Shown one piece after another: positions 23,535 to 31,239 of a DNA stretch of 64,000 bases. Position numbers and translations under genes: made by a program. Under the pieces are notes generated by a model, which did not search any database, was not told the DNA's origin, and saw only the letters and a list, made by a program, of their open reading frames with translations. The stretch is from Mycolicibacter heraklionensis (GTDB lineage Bacteria > Actinomycetota > Actinomycetes > Mycobacteriales > Mycobacteriaceae). Position 1 is the stretch's first letter, and every line of letters begins with the position of its first letter. Location: contig NZ_LDPO01000017.1 of assembly GCF_001021505.1 (NCBI RefSeq), positions 1 through 64,000 on the forward strand. Reading direction: 5' to 3'.

Positions 23535-24983
23535 ATGCGGCGCCTGACCGGCGAGGACAACAGCTTTCTGGCGTGGGAGAACGCCGCTCAACCGCAGCAC
23601 ACCATCAAGGTGATGGTGCTCGACCCGAGCCAGGGACACAGCCAGCAGCCACTCACCTTCGATGCGGTCCGGGCCATGGTTCCGGCCCTGGTCGAGCGGG
23701 TCGAGCCGCTGCAGTGGCAGCTGCTGATGCCCCGGTTGCGGCTCGGCCGGCCCTGGTGGGTGGCCCGGCCTCACATCGACGTCGATCACCACGTCCAGCG
23801 GGTCACCCTCGCCGCGCCCGGTGGTGATCACGAACTGGCGACCGCGATCGACGCGATCTTCCACGACCGGCTCGATCGCAGCCGCCCGGCCTGGCAACTG
23901 TTCTACGTCGACGGCCTGGCCGACGGCAGGATCGCGTTGATCTGGAAGATCCACCATGCCGTCGCCGACGGGACGGCTTCGCTGCGCATCCTGGAGGCCC
24001 TCTGCGGCACGGACATGACCGCGTCGAATCCCCGGCGCGACGAGCGGCGGCCGGCGCCGTGGCACTGGCTGCCGATGGTGGCGCGCCATCAGCTCGCCGC
24101 AGCGGTCGGCCTGCCGCGGGTGGTGGCCCGCACCGTCGCGGTGAGCCGGGTCATCCTGGCGCGCCGCCGCGCCGGTAAGCCGGGCTACGCCGCCGCGTTT
24201 GCCGCACCCGGGGCTCGCTTCAACGCGCCGCTGACCGCGGAGCGACGCTTTGCCTTCCGCGGCTGCGACATGACCGTCATCAAGCAGGTCGCTCGGGCCT
24301 GCGGCGTGACGGTCAACGACGTGTTCCTCGCGGTCTGCAGTGGGGCGTTGCGCGGCTACCTCGACCGGCACGGCGAACTGACCGAGGAAGCCCTCACCGC
24401 GGTGGTGCCGGTGTCGATGCGCCCGCCGGAGGGCGACCCCTGGGGCAACAAGGTGGCCCGGTGGAACGTCGCGCTGGCCACCGACATCGCCGATCCGCTT
24501 GAGCGGCTGACCGCGATCGCCGCGGCGACTCGGACCGCCCGCGAGGTCCAGGCCGAACGCGACCTATGGCTGCAGCACGACTGGATGGAGTACTGGCCGC
24601 TGTTCTGGTTCTACTCGCGCGCCCTGCCGCTGATCGGTGAGCGAACCACCCACCGGCCGACGTTCAGCCTGATCGCGTCGAATATGCGAGGGCCACAACA
24701 GCTTTGCTTCGGCGGTGCGCCGGTCGAACGATTGATCTCATCAGGCCCGCTGGTGTTCCCGATGGGGTTGAACTTCACCGGGTGGAGCTACGAGGGCCAG
24801 CTGACGATCGGGGTGCTGAGCTGTGCGGCGCACCTGCCCGACCCCTGGCAGATCGCCGACGGCCTGCCCGCGGCACTGGCCGAGCTGGCGAGTGCGGCCT
24901 CAGCGGTCGAGGTCGTCGAGCAGTCGCAGTGCCAGCCGGCATCCGGTGTGGACGTCACGCCACAAGCGGGCGACCGGGTCTGA
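23535..24983 (+). CDS. WS/DGAT-family acyltransferase
   Basis: A 482-residue protein. The catalytic motif HHAVADG (His140, His141, Asp145 by my count) is intact, and RLTGEDNSFLAWE at the N-terminus and a C-terminal NFTGWSYEGQLTIGVLS match wax ester synthase / diacylglycerol acyltransferases. These esterify an alcohol or diacylglycerol with an acyl-CoA. Start at the ATG with GGAG 6 nt upstream (an in-frame GTG is 12 nt earlier). It lies opposite the HSL esterase. Its last 84 bp overlap the convergent gene at 24900-25721, which is unusual. Confidence 0.88.
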   Translation: MRRLTGEDNSFLAWENAAQPQHTIKVMVLDPSQGHSQQPLTFDAVRAMVPALVERVEPLQWQLLMPRLRLGRPWWVARPHIDVDHHVQRVTLAAPGGDHELATAIDAIFHDRLDRSRPAWQLFYVDGLADGRIALIWKIHHAVADGTASLRILEALCGTDMTASNPRRDERRPAPWHWLPMVARHQLAAAVGLPRVVARTVAVSRVILARRRAGKPGYAAAFAAPGARFNAPLTAERRFAFRGCDMTVIKQVARACGVTVNDVFLAVCSGALRGYLDRHGELTEEALTAVVPVSMRPPEGDPWGNKVARWNVALATDIADPLERLTAIAAATRTAREVQAERDLWLQHDWMEYWPLFWFYSRALPLIGERTTHRPTFSLIASNMRGPQQLCFGGAPVERLISSGPLVFPMGLNFTGWSYEGQLTIGVLSCAAHLPDPWQIADGLPAALAELASAASAVEVVEQSQCQPASGVDVTPQAGDRV

Positions 24984-25721
24984 GGCGTCCAGCGCGTGGC
25001 CGCGGCTGCTGCCCAGCACGCGGTCGGCGGCGTCACGCGCCCGGACGGCGGCCTGGCGCTGCGCCCGCGCCGCGGCCCGCGGGTCCTGGGACAGCGACGC
25101 GACGATCTGCAGCGTGGCCGCGTCGATATCGGCGGCAGCCCGGGCCGCCTGCCGGGTCGACACCGTCAGGTCGTCGGCCTCCGCGCTGCCGTAGGAGGCG
25201 GCCAGCTTCTCCCGAACCTGGGCGACGTGCGCCTGCCACAGCCCGTCGGCGGCACCGGCCACCGCGGCGGCTGCGGCCGCACCGGTGACCACGACGGCAC
25301 CGTCGTCGCGCGTCGCGAAGACCCGCTCACCGGCGATCGGCAGCGCCGAGACCGCCACGTCGGCCAGACCGGCCGCGGACATGCCGGCCGGTGTGGAGGG
25401 CGCCGACACCGTCACGTCGGCGCGTGGAACCAGCACCAGACGGTCACCGTCTGCGGGCAGCAGCAGCCAGTCCGCGGTGTCGGCGCCGGTGACGTCGCAC
25501 CAGCGCCCGTTCAGCCGCTCATCCTCCAGCCGGCCGCCCGGGCCGAAGCCCACCGCCACCCCCTCACCACCCTCGACACCCCAGATGTCGGCCGCGTTGG
25601 CCATGGCGGCGCGCCAACCTTGCGACCCGTCGCGGGCGGCCAGGGCCGCCACCTCCGCGACGAATTCCTCGACGGACATCGCCTGGCCGCCGCATCGCCT
25701 GGGCTGCCGCATCGCACCCAT
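24900..25721 (-). CDS. Truncated acyl-CoA-dehydrogenase-fold protein (oxygenase-like partner)
   Basis: A 273-residue protein. Its middle and end line up with the full-length oxygenase encoded divergently at 25786: the S-x-GW segment near residue 46, the beta-domain region with RLNGRWCDVTGADTADWLL, and the C-terminal helix RLWRDVHTGCRLALRLL. The N-terminal helical domain and part of the flavin-facing region are missing, so it is probably not active alone. The ATG at 25721 has GAGGAG about 7 nt upstream. It may be a degenerate subunit of a heteromeric enzyme. Very Ala-rich. Confidence 0.7.
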   Translation of the reverse strand: MGAMRQPRRCGGQAMSVEEFVAEVAALAARDGSQGWRAAMANAADIWGVEGGEGVAVGFGPGGRLEDERLNGRWCDVTGADTADWLLLPADGDRLVLVPRADVTVSAPSTPAGMSAAGLADVAVSALPIAGERVFATRDDGAVVVTGAAAAAAVAGAADGLWQAHVAQVREKLAASYGSAEADDLTVSTRQAARAAADIDAATLQIVASLSQDPRAAARAQRQAAVRARDAADRVLGSSRGHALDASDPVARLWRDVHTGCRLALRLLDDLDR

Positions 25722-25785
25722 GGATATCTCCTCGCTGACGCAGGCCCAGCACCACAATGAATGCTAACGACGAAGGGCGGTGCGG

Positions 25786-26877
25786 ATGGCCGAGAACGTC
25801 TCGGCGGCGGTACGGCCGCTGCTGCCGGCGATCGCCGCGGCCGCCGCAACGGTCGACCGGGACGGTGCGGTGGCATCCGATACCGTCGCGGCCCTGCGCG
25901 ATGCGGGCGTGTTCGCGCTGCTGCAACCCGAGGACTTCGGCGGGCACCAGTCGGAACCGGAAACCTATCTGACTGTTGCGCAAGCGATCTCGGCGGCCTG
26001 CACCTCGACCGGATGGCTGGCCGCGGCGCTGGCGGTCAACTCCTGGCACCTGGCCTTGTTCGACGTTGCGGCCCAGCGAGATGTCTGGGGTGACGATCCG
26101 GGCGCGCTGATCTGTTCGGCCTACGCTCCCACCGGCCGCCTGGAGCGGGTGGGCGACGGTTTCCGGCTGTCGGGGCGGTGGAGCCGCTGCGCGGGGGTGC
26201 AGCACACCTCGTGGCTTATCGCCGGCGCGCTGGTGGTCGGGGCGGACGGCGCCGCGGAGGACTTCACGGTGGCACTGGTGCCCCGCGAGCACTACACCGT
26301 CGAACCGACCTGGAACAGCTTGGGGCTGCGCGGGATCGGCGCACACGACGTGGTGGTGTCCGGTGCTCCGGTACCGGCCCGGCACTGCTTCGGCTGGGTC
26401 AGTGACGCACAGCGGGCCACACTTGCACCGCTGTACCGCCTCCCCCAGCCCACGCTGTACACCCACGCCGGCACCGCACCGCTGCTCGGCGCCGCCGCAG
26501 CGGTGCTCGACGCACACCGCGATCAGATGACCAACCCGCTGGGTGAACTCGCCATGGCCGCTGCGGGACTGGAGGTGTCCACGCTGCAGATCCATCGCAA
26601 CCTGGCCGATCTCGGCGAATGCGCTCGGGCGGGCACCGTCCCCGACGCCGAGCTGATGCTGCGGGCACGCCGCGACCAGGTGCTGGCATTCGAGCGGGCG
26701 ATGCAGGCGGTCAAGCGCTGCGTCGAGCAGGCCGGCGCCGCTGCGGATGCCCGGCTGGACCGGGTCTGGCGCGACATGCAGACCGCGCGGCTACATGCCG
26801 CCAACGACGTCGAGCGGGTGTTGACCGCGGTGGGACAGTTCGCCTTCGGGCTGCCCGTCGACGACCTCATCCTGTGA
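25786..26877 (+). CDS. Flavin-dependent monooxygenase, HsaA/acyl-CoA-dehydrogenase fold
   Basis: A 363-residue protein of the group D flavin monooxygenase type: ALRDAGVFALLQPEDFGGHQ at the N-terminus, STGWLAAALAVNSWHLALF, RLSGRWSRCAGVQHTSWLI, then the C-terminal helix RVWRDMQTARLHAAND. This pattern is shared with HsaA (3-HSA hydroxylase) and related two-component oxygenases that take reduced flavin from a separate reductase. No reductase gene is visible nearby. The ATG at 25786 has AAGGG about 8 nt upstream; a GTG 6 nt earlier is possible. It is convergent with the IclR gene, 5 bp apart. Confidence 0.82.
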   Translation: MAENVSAAVRPLLPAIAAAAATVDRDGAVASDTVAALRDAGVFALLQPEDFGGHQSEPETYLTVAQAISAACTSTGWLAAALAVNSWHLALFDVAAQRDVWGDDPGALICSAYAPTGRLERVGDGFRLSGRWSRCAGVQHTSWLIAGALVVGADGAAEDFTVALVPREHYTVEPTWNSLGLRGIGAHDVVVSGAPVPARHCFGWVSDAQRATLAPLYRLPQPTLYTHAGTAPLLGAAAAVLDAHRDQMTNPLGELAMAAAGLEVSTLQIHRNLADLGECARAGTVPDAELMLRARRDQVLAFERAMQAVKRCVEQAGAAADARLDRVWRDMQTARLHAANDVERVLTAVGQFAFGLPVDDLIL

Positions 26878-26882
26878 GGCGG

Positions 26883-27704
26883 TCAGACCCAGGCGTCGGC
26901 GGAGATGGTGCGCAACACCCGCGACAGCATGCTGTCGGTCTCGGCCTCGCGCTGCTGACCGTCGGCCGGGGTGGAACCGCTCAACTCGTGGGAGATCCGG
27001 CCCGCGGCGCGCATGACGAACGGCGCGGTGCGCTGCAGCCGGTGCATCGGGACCGCGCCCGTCAGCGACAAGCCGGCGATCAGACCCTCGCCCGCTCGGA
27101 TCGGCGCGGCGACACTGGACAGGCCGACCGCCAGTTCCTCGGTGTCGTAGGCCAGCCCGTGCCGGCTGCGGATCCGAGCCAGTTCGCGGTGCAGGGTGGC
27201 CCGGTCGCCGATGGTGGCCCGGGTCCGTTTGGGCAGCCGGTCGCCGACGAGCGCATCCACATCCTCGGCCGGCAGTTGCGCCAGCAGCGCCTTGCCCAGC
27301 GCGCTCGCGTACGCCGGCGTGCGTCCAGCCACCCGGGTCGGTACCAGTGCGCCGCCGTCGCCGGCGACCTTGTCGAGGTAGACCACATCGGCGCCGAGCA
27401 GCACCCCGAGGTGCACCACCAGCCTGGTGTCAGAGTGCAGGCGAGCCAGGGTCGGCGAGGCCACGCCCCGCAGTTCGGCATGCTCGACGATCTGCGACAC
27501 CGGCAACGGTGAGGAGGCCATGCCGTAGCCGTCGGGCCGATGCCGCACCAGACCGGCCGACTCCAGCTGGGTCAGGATTCGATGCACCGACGATCGCGGC
27601 AGCCCGGTGCGGGCCACCACCTGGTCGAGGCGCAGCCGTTTGCCGGGCTCGTCGAACAGGTTGATGATCAGCGCCACCCGCGCCACCATCGACGTCGCGT
27701 CCAT
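26883..27704 (-). CDS. IclR-family transcriptional regulator
   Basis: A 273-residue regulator. The N-terminal winged helix contains LDQVVARTGLPRSSVHRILTQLESAGLV (about residues 26-54). The C-terminal effector domain shows GRTPAYASALGKALLA and VAAPIRAGEGLIAGLSLTG, the IclR pattern. IclR proteins sense small aromatic or organic acids and both activate and repress. It lies within the catabolic cluster, and two matching 19-bp dyads in that cluster are its likely targets. The track of about 40 residues after the effector domain is unusually polar. Confidence 0.9.
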   Translation of the reverse strand: MDATSMVARVALIINLFDEPGKRLRLDQVVARTGLPRSSVHRILTQLESAGLVRHRPDGYGMASSPLPVSQIVEHAELRGVASPTLARLHSDTRLVVHLGVLLGADVVYLDKVAGDGGALVPTRVAGRTPAYASALGKALLAQLPAEDVDALVGDRLPKRTRATIGDRATLHRELARIRSRHGLAYDTEELAVGLSSVAAPIRAGEGLIAGLSLTGAVPMHRLQRTAPFVMRAAGRISHELSGSTPADGQQREAETDSMLSRVLRTISADAWV

Positions 27705-27727
27705 ACGAGGGCATTATCCGCGCGACG

Positions 27728-28510
27728 TCACTGCCCCATCACGTATTTCACGGTGGGTCCCGCGGTCCAGCCGCCGTCGACGGCGATCTCCGCGCCGGTG
27801 ATGTAGGCGGCCTCGTCGGACAGCAGGAAGCTGACGGCACCGGTGATCTCCTCGGGCAGGCCCACGCGGCCCATCGGGGTGTTCGGATAGTGCCCCTCCC
27901 CGGGCTGGATGCCGATCTGTGCGGTCATCGGGGTGTAGGTCATGCCGGGATGCACCGAGTTGACCCGGATCTTCTCGCCGGCCAGTTCGACCGCCGCGAT
28001 CTTCGACAGGCCGCGCACTCCCCACTTGGAGGCGCCGTACCCGGCGGTCAGCGCCAGGCCCATCAGCCCGGCGGCCGACGAGATGTTGACGATCGAGCCG
28101 CCACCGGCGACCCGCAGCGGCGCGATGACGGCTTGGATGCCGTTGAACACCCCCACCAGGTTGACCTCCAGCACGCTGCGGAAGTGCGCGACGGGCTCGT
28201 GCTCGACGAGTTGCCCGGTCGCCACACCGGCGTTGTTGACCAGCCCGGTCAGCCCGCCGAACTCGGTGACCGCCGACTGCACCGCGGCTTCCCAGTCGGC
28301 CGGGTCGGTGACGTCGAGGTGGACATAGCGCCCGGCGTCGCCGAGTTCGGCGGCGAGCCGTGCCCCGTCGTCGTCGAGGAGGTCGCCGACCACCACCCGG
28401 CCACCGCCGGCCACGACGTGCTGAGCGAACGCGGCACCCAGGCCGCGTGCACCGCCGGTGATGAGGACGACTTTGCCCGCCAGTCGGGCCGTGTTGGTGA
28501 GCATGGCCAT
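27728..28510 (-). CDS. SDR, hydroxysteroid-dehydrogenase-like
   Basis: A 260-residue SDR: TGGARGLG, NNAG, Ser in NISSAAG, YGASK and HPGMTYTPM. It is a close relative of the SDR at 20820, with the same TAxIGIxPGEGxxP loop where that one has HLGIRPGPGRHP, so the pair may act on the same compound class. It starts at the first of two ATGs (28510, 28504). It is divergent from the Baeyer-Villiger gene, with operator B between them, and probably supplies the ketone for that enzyme. Confidence 0.89.
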   Translation of the reverse strand: MAMLTNTARLAGKVVLITGGARGLGAAFAQHVVAGGGRVVVGDLLDDDGARLAAELGDAGRYVHLDVTDPADWEAAVQSAVTEFGGLTGLVNNAGVATGQLVEHEPVAHFRSVLEVNLVGVFNGIQAVIAPLRVAGGGSIVNISSAAGLMGLALTAGYGASKWGVRGLSKIAAVELAGEKIRVNSVHPGMTYTPMTAQIGIQPGEGHYPNTPMGRVGLPEEITGAVSFLLSDEAAYITGAEIAVDGGWTAGPTVKYVMGQ

Positions 28511-28543
28511 AGCTTCGGGGCGCGAGCGCCGCACGTCACAGCC

Positions 28544-28562
28544 TGTCCCACCCAGCGGGACA
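28544..28562. promoter_or_regulatory. Putative IclR operator B
   Basis: TGTCCCACCCAGCGGGACA has perfect 6-bp arms and a 7-nt centre. It lies 28 nt before the TAGCAT box (28591-28596) of the Baeyer-Villiger gene, exactly the spacing seen at operator A. Its centre is about 52 bp before the probable start point. Confidence 0.6.
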
Positions 28563-28604
28563 GCCGGTGGGTGGGGCCGGTGAGGCTTCCTAGCATCGCC
28601 GGTC

Positions 28605-30206
28605 ATGGAGACGAACGTGGATGTGGTGGTGGTCGGGGCGGGCTTCGCCGGCCTCTACGCGCTGCACCGCCTGCGCGGTGACGGGTTGAGCGTGCGGGTG
28701 TTCGAGGCCGCCGACGGCGTGGGTGGAGTCTGGTACTGGAACCGCTACCCCGGCGCCCGCTGCGACGTCGAAAGCGTGGACTACTCCTACTCCTTCGACT
28801 CCCAGCTGGAGCAGGACTGGGACTGGACCGAGAAGTACGCCACCGGGCCGGAGATCCTGCGCTACCTCAATCACGTCGCCGACCGCTTCGACCTGCGACG
28901 CGACATCTCGTTCGGGACGCGGGTGACCAGCATGGTCCTCGACGAGGCCACCTTGGCCTGGCAGGTCCGCACCGACACGGGCGAGGTGGTGACCGCCCGG
29001 TTCTGCGTGCTCGCGGTCGGGCCGCTGTCCAATGCCAATATCCCGGCGATCGACGGGCTGGAGTCGTTCGCCGGCGAGACCTATCACACGGCGCATTGGC
29101 CGCACGGCGGCGTGGACTTCACCGGCAAGCGGGTCGGGGTGATCGGCACCGGTTCCTCGGGCATTCAGGTGATCCCGCCGATCGCCGCGCAGGCGAGCCG
29201 CTTGGAGGTGTTTCAGCGCACCGCCAACTACAGCATTCCGGCCGGGAACACGCCGCTGGACGAGGCCACCCGCACGGCGCAGAAGGCCGGCTACCCCGAA
29301 CGCCGGAGGCTGTCGCGGGCCAGCGGCGGCGGCTCGCCGCATGAGCCGCACCCGTGCTCGGCGCTTGAGCTGAGCGCCGAGGAGCGCGACGCCGCCTACG
29401 AGCGCCGCTGGCAACTCGGCGGGGTGCTGTTCTCCAAGACCTTCCCCGATCAGCTGGTCACACTGGCGGCCAACGACACGGCACGCCTGTTCTGGGAGAA
29501 CAAGATTCGCGCGATCGTCGATGACCCGGAGACCGCGGAGCTGCTGATCCCCAAGGACCATCCGATCGGCGCCAAGCGAATCTGCACCGACGACAACTAC
29601 TTTGAGACCTTCAACCGCGACCACGTGCATCTGGTGAACCTGCGCACCACCCCGATCGAGCGGATCGACGAACGCGGCATCTGCACCACCGAGGCGCACC
29701 ACGACCTGGACGTCCTGGTCTTCGCGACCGGCTTCGACGCCATGACCGGGTCGGTCGCCAAGATCGACATCGTCGGGCGCGAAGGCGTGACACTCAACGA
29801 CGCCTGGGCCGGTGGGCCACTCACCTACCTGGGGTTGAGCGTCCCGGGATTCCCCAACCTGTTCAACATGACCGGCCCGGGCAGTCCGTCGGTGCTGGCC
29901 AACATGGTGTTGCACTCCGAACTGCATGTCGACTGGGTTGCCGAGGCGATCGCCTACCTGGACGCGCACGGCGCGGCCGCCTTGGAGGCCCGCCCCGACG
30001 CGGCCGCCGACTGGGGCGCCGAGTGCGCGCAGCGGGCAGCAGAAACCCTGATGACGCAGGCGAATTCGTGGTATCTGGGCGCCAACATCGCCGGTCGGCC
30101 GCGCGTTTTCATGCCGTTCGTCGGCGGCTTCGGCACCTACGGCGCGATCATCGCCGACGTGGCCGCCGCGGGCTACAAGGGTTTCGACATAGTCGGAACC
30201 AGGTAG
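28605..30206 (+). CDS. Baeyer-Villiger flavin monooxygenase (cyclohexanone monooxygenase type)
   Basis: A 533-residue class B flavoprotein. The FAD loop GAGFAG is at residues 11-16, the Baeyer-Villiger fingerprint FAGETYHTAHWP begins near residue 155, and the NADP loop GTGSSG is near 182. VFATGFDAMTG is the second family motif. It inserts oxygen next to a ketone to give an ester or lactone. It has the WYWNRYPGARCDVES stretch of cyclohexanone/cyclopentadecanone enzymes. A TAGCAT box ends 8 nt before the ATG, so it may be leaderless. With three SDRs and two hydrolases in the cluster, a ketone-to-lactone-to-hydroxyacid route is plausible. Confidence 0.93.
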   Translation: METNVDVVVVGAGFAGLYALHRLRGDGLSVRVFEAADGVGGVWYWNRYPGARCDVESVDYSYSFDSQLEQDWDWTEKYATGPEILRYLNHVADRFDLRRDISFGTRVTSMVLDEATLAWQVRTDTGEVVTARFCVLAVGPLSNANIPAIDGLESFAGETYHTAHWPHGGVDFTGKRVGVIGTGSSGIQVIPPIAAQASRLEVFQRTANYSIPAGNTPLDEATRTAQKAGYPERRRLSRASGGGSPHEPHPCSALELSAEERDAAYERRWQLGGVLFSKTFPDQLVTLAANDTARLFWENKIRAIVDDPETAELLIPKDHPIGAKRICTDDNYFETFNRDHVHLVNLRTTPIERIDERGICTTEAHHDLDVLVFATGFDAMTGSVAKIDIVGREGVTLNDAWAGGPLTYLGLSVPGFPNLFNMTGPGSPSVLANMVLHSELHVDWVAEAIAYLDAHGAAALEARPDAAADWGAECAQRAAETLMTQANSWYLGANIAGRPRVFMPFVGGFGTYGAIIADVAAAGYKGFDIVGTR

Positions 30207-30225
30207 CCGGACCACCCCTCAAGCG

Positions 30226-31239
30226 TCACGGCCAGAGCTTCCCCCGACACCACTCCGCGGCAGCGGCCGCAGCGAGGTCGACGGTGCGCGAGTGCATCCC
30301 GTTCCACCAGTGCAGCTCGACGTCCGTGCCGCGTGCGCGGTGCGACCGGGCCAGGCGGTGGGTGAGCCAGAAGGGCGCCACCTCATCGAACCGGCCGGCA
30401 TCGACGCGCAGCGGAACGCCGGCGGGCAGACGCAGGTCGGCCACCTCGTCGGCCCGGAACGAGTCGAGCAGGTGCTTGCGCACCTCGGTGCCCCGCGGCC
30501 CCAGCAGGGCGCGGGGCGCGAGCCCGCCGAAGGAATCCCGTTCGCACAGCTCGTTCAGGCTGCGCTCGCCCAGGTGCGGCCACAGGGCCAGCGCCTCGCG
30601 GCTCAGCCCGCCGCTGTCCAACAGCGTCCGCAACGGCTCCGTCGTCGTCGCCGCGCCGTCGATCATCAGGGCGATCAGCGCCGTCACCACCTGGAATCCG
30701 GGCAGCACGACCGGCAGTCGCAGGGCCGCCCCGATCGTCTGGCCCATCCGGGTCACGGGCGTGAAGGCCACCACGGCGCGCAGGTCGAACCCCTCGACGG
30801 GTCCGCCGGCGACGGCGTGCAACGCGGCGAGCGACCCCTCGGAGTGGCCGGCGCTGATCCACCGACCGTCCAGCGGCCATCGCTCGCGGGACCACATCAG
30901 CAGGTCACGCACGCTGCGCCCGAGGGAGGCGCCGCGCAGGTACGGGTGCGGGCCCGGGCTGCCCAGGCCCTCGTAGTCCGGTTGCAGGACCACCGCGCCG
31001 GCGGCGGCCAGCCGCGAGACGAACGCATCACCCTGGTGGATGCGGCGCGACTCGGGATGGCCCGTCGTGGCCAGGCTCGGCGCGGCCCGGTCCGAACCAC
31101 CGGTCGTCATGTGGCCGTACGTCACGACCGGCCAGCCGGATGCCGGCGGCGGGCCGTCCGGCAACCACACCAGTCCGGTCTGCGTCATCGGTTCGCCGTC
31201 GATCGACGTCGACCCGAACTCCACCGGGTCGACGATCAC
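30226..31239 (-). CDS. Secretory-lipase-type alpha/beta-hydrolase
   Basis: About 337 residues. The nucleophile is in GHSEGS, typical of the fungal/actinobacterial secretory lipase (LIP) family, with YGHMTTGGSDRAAPS and LQPDYEGLGSPGPHPYLRG upstream. The Asp is probably in VDAGRFDEVAP, and the His in WNGMHSRT. The GTG at 31239 overlaps the TGA of the M28 peptidase gene (GTGA); a much longer in-frame reading through that gene is a shadow. I see no signal peptide from this start. It is convergent with the Baeyer-Villiger gene. Confidence 0.8.
   Translation of the reverse strand: MIVDPVEFGSTSIDGEPMTQTGLVWLPDGPPPASGWPVVTYGHMTTGGSDRAAPSLATTGHPESRRIHQGDAFVSRLAAAGAVVLQPDYEGLGSPGPHPYLRGASLGRSVRDLLMWSRERWPLDGRWISAGHSEGSLAALHAVAGGPVEGFDLRAVVAFTPVTRMGQTIGAALRLPVVLPGFQVVTALIALMIDGAATTTEPLRTLLDSGGLSREALALWPHLGERSLNELCERDSFGGLAPRALLGPRGTEVRKHLLDSFRADEVADLRLPAGVPLRVDAGRFDEVAPFWLTHRLARSHRARGTDVELHWWNGMHSRTVDLAAAAAAEWCRGKLWP

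Noticed and set aside
28590..28604. SDR start at 28606, overlapping the Baeyer-Villiger start
   Set aside because: The first 32 residues are not SDR-like and cover operator B; the ATG at 28510 directly precedes the cofactor loop region.
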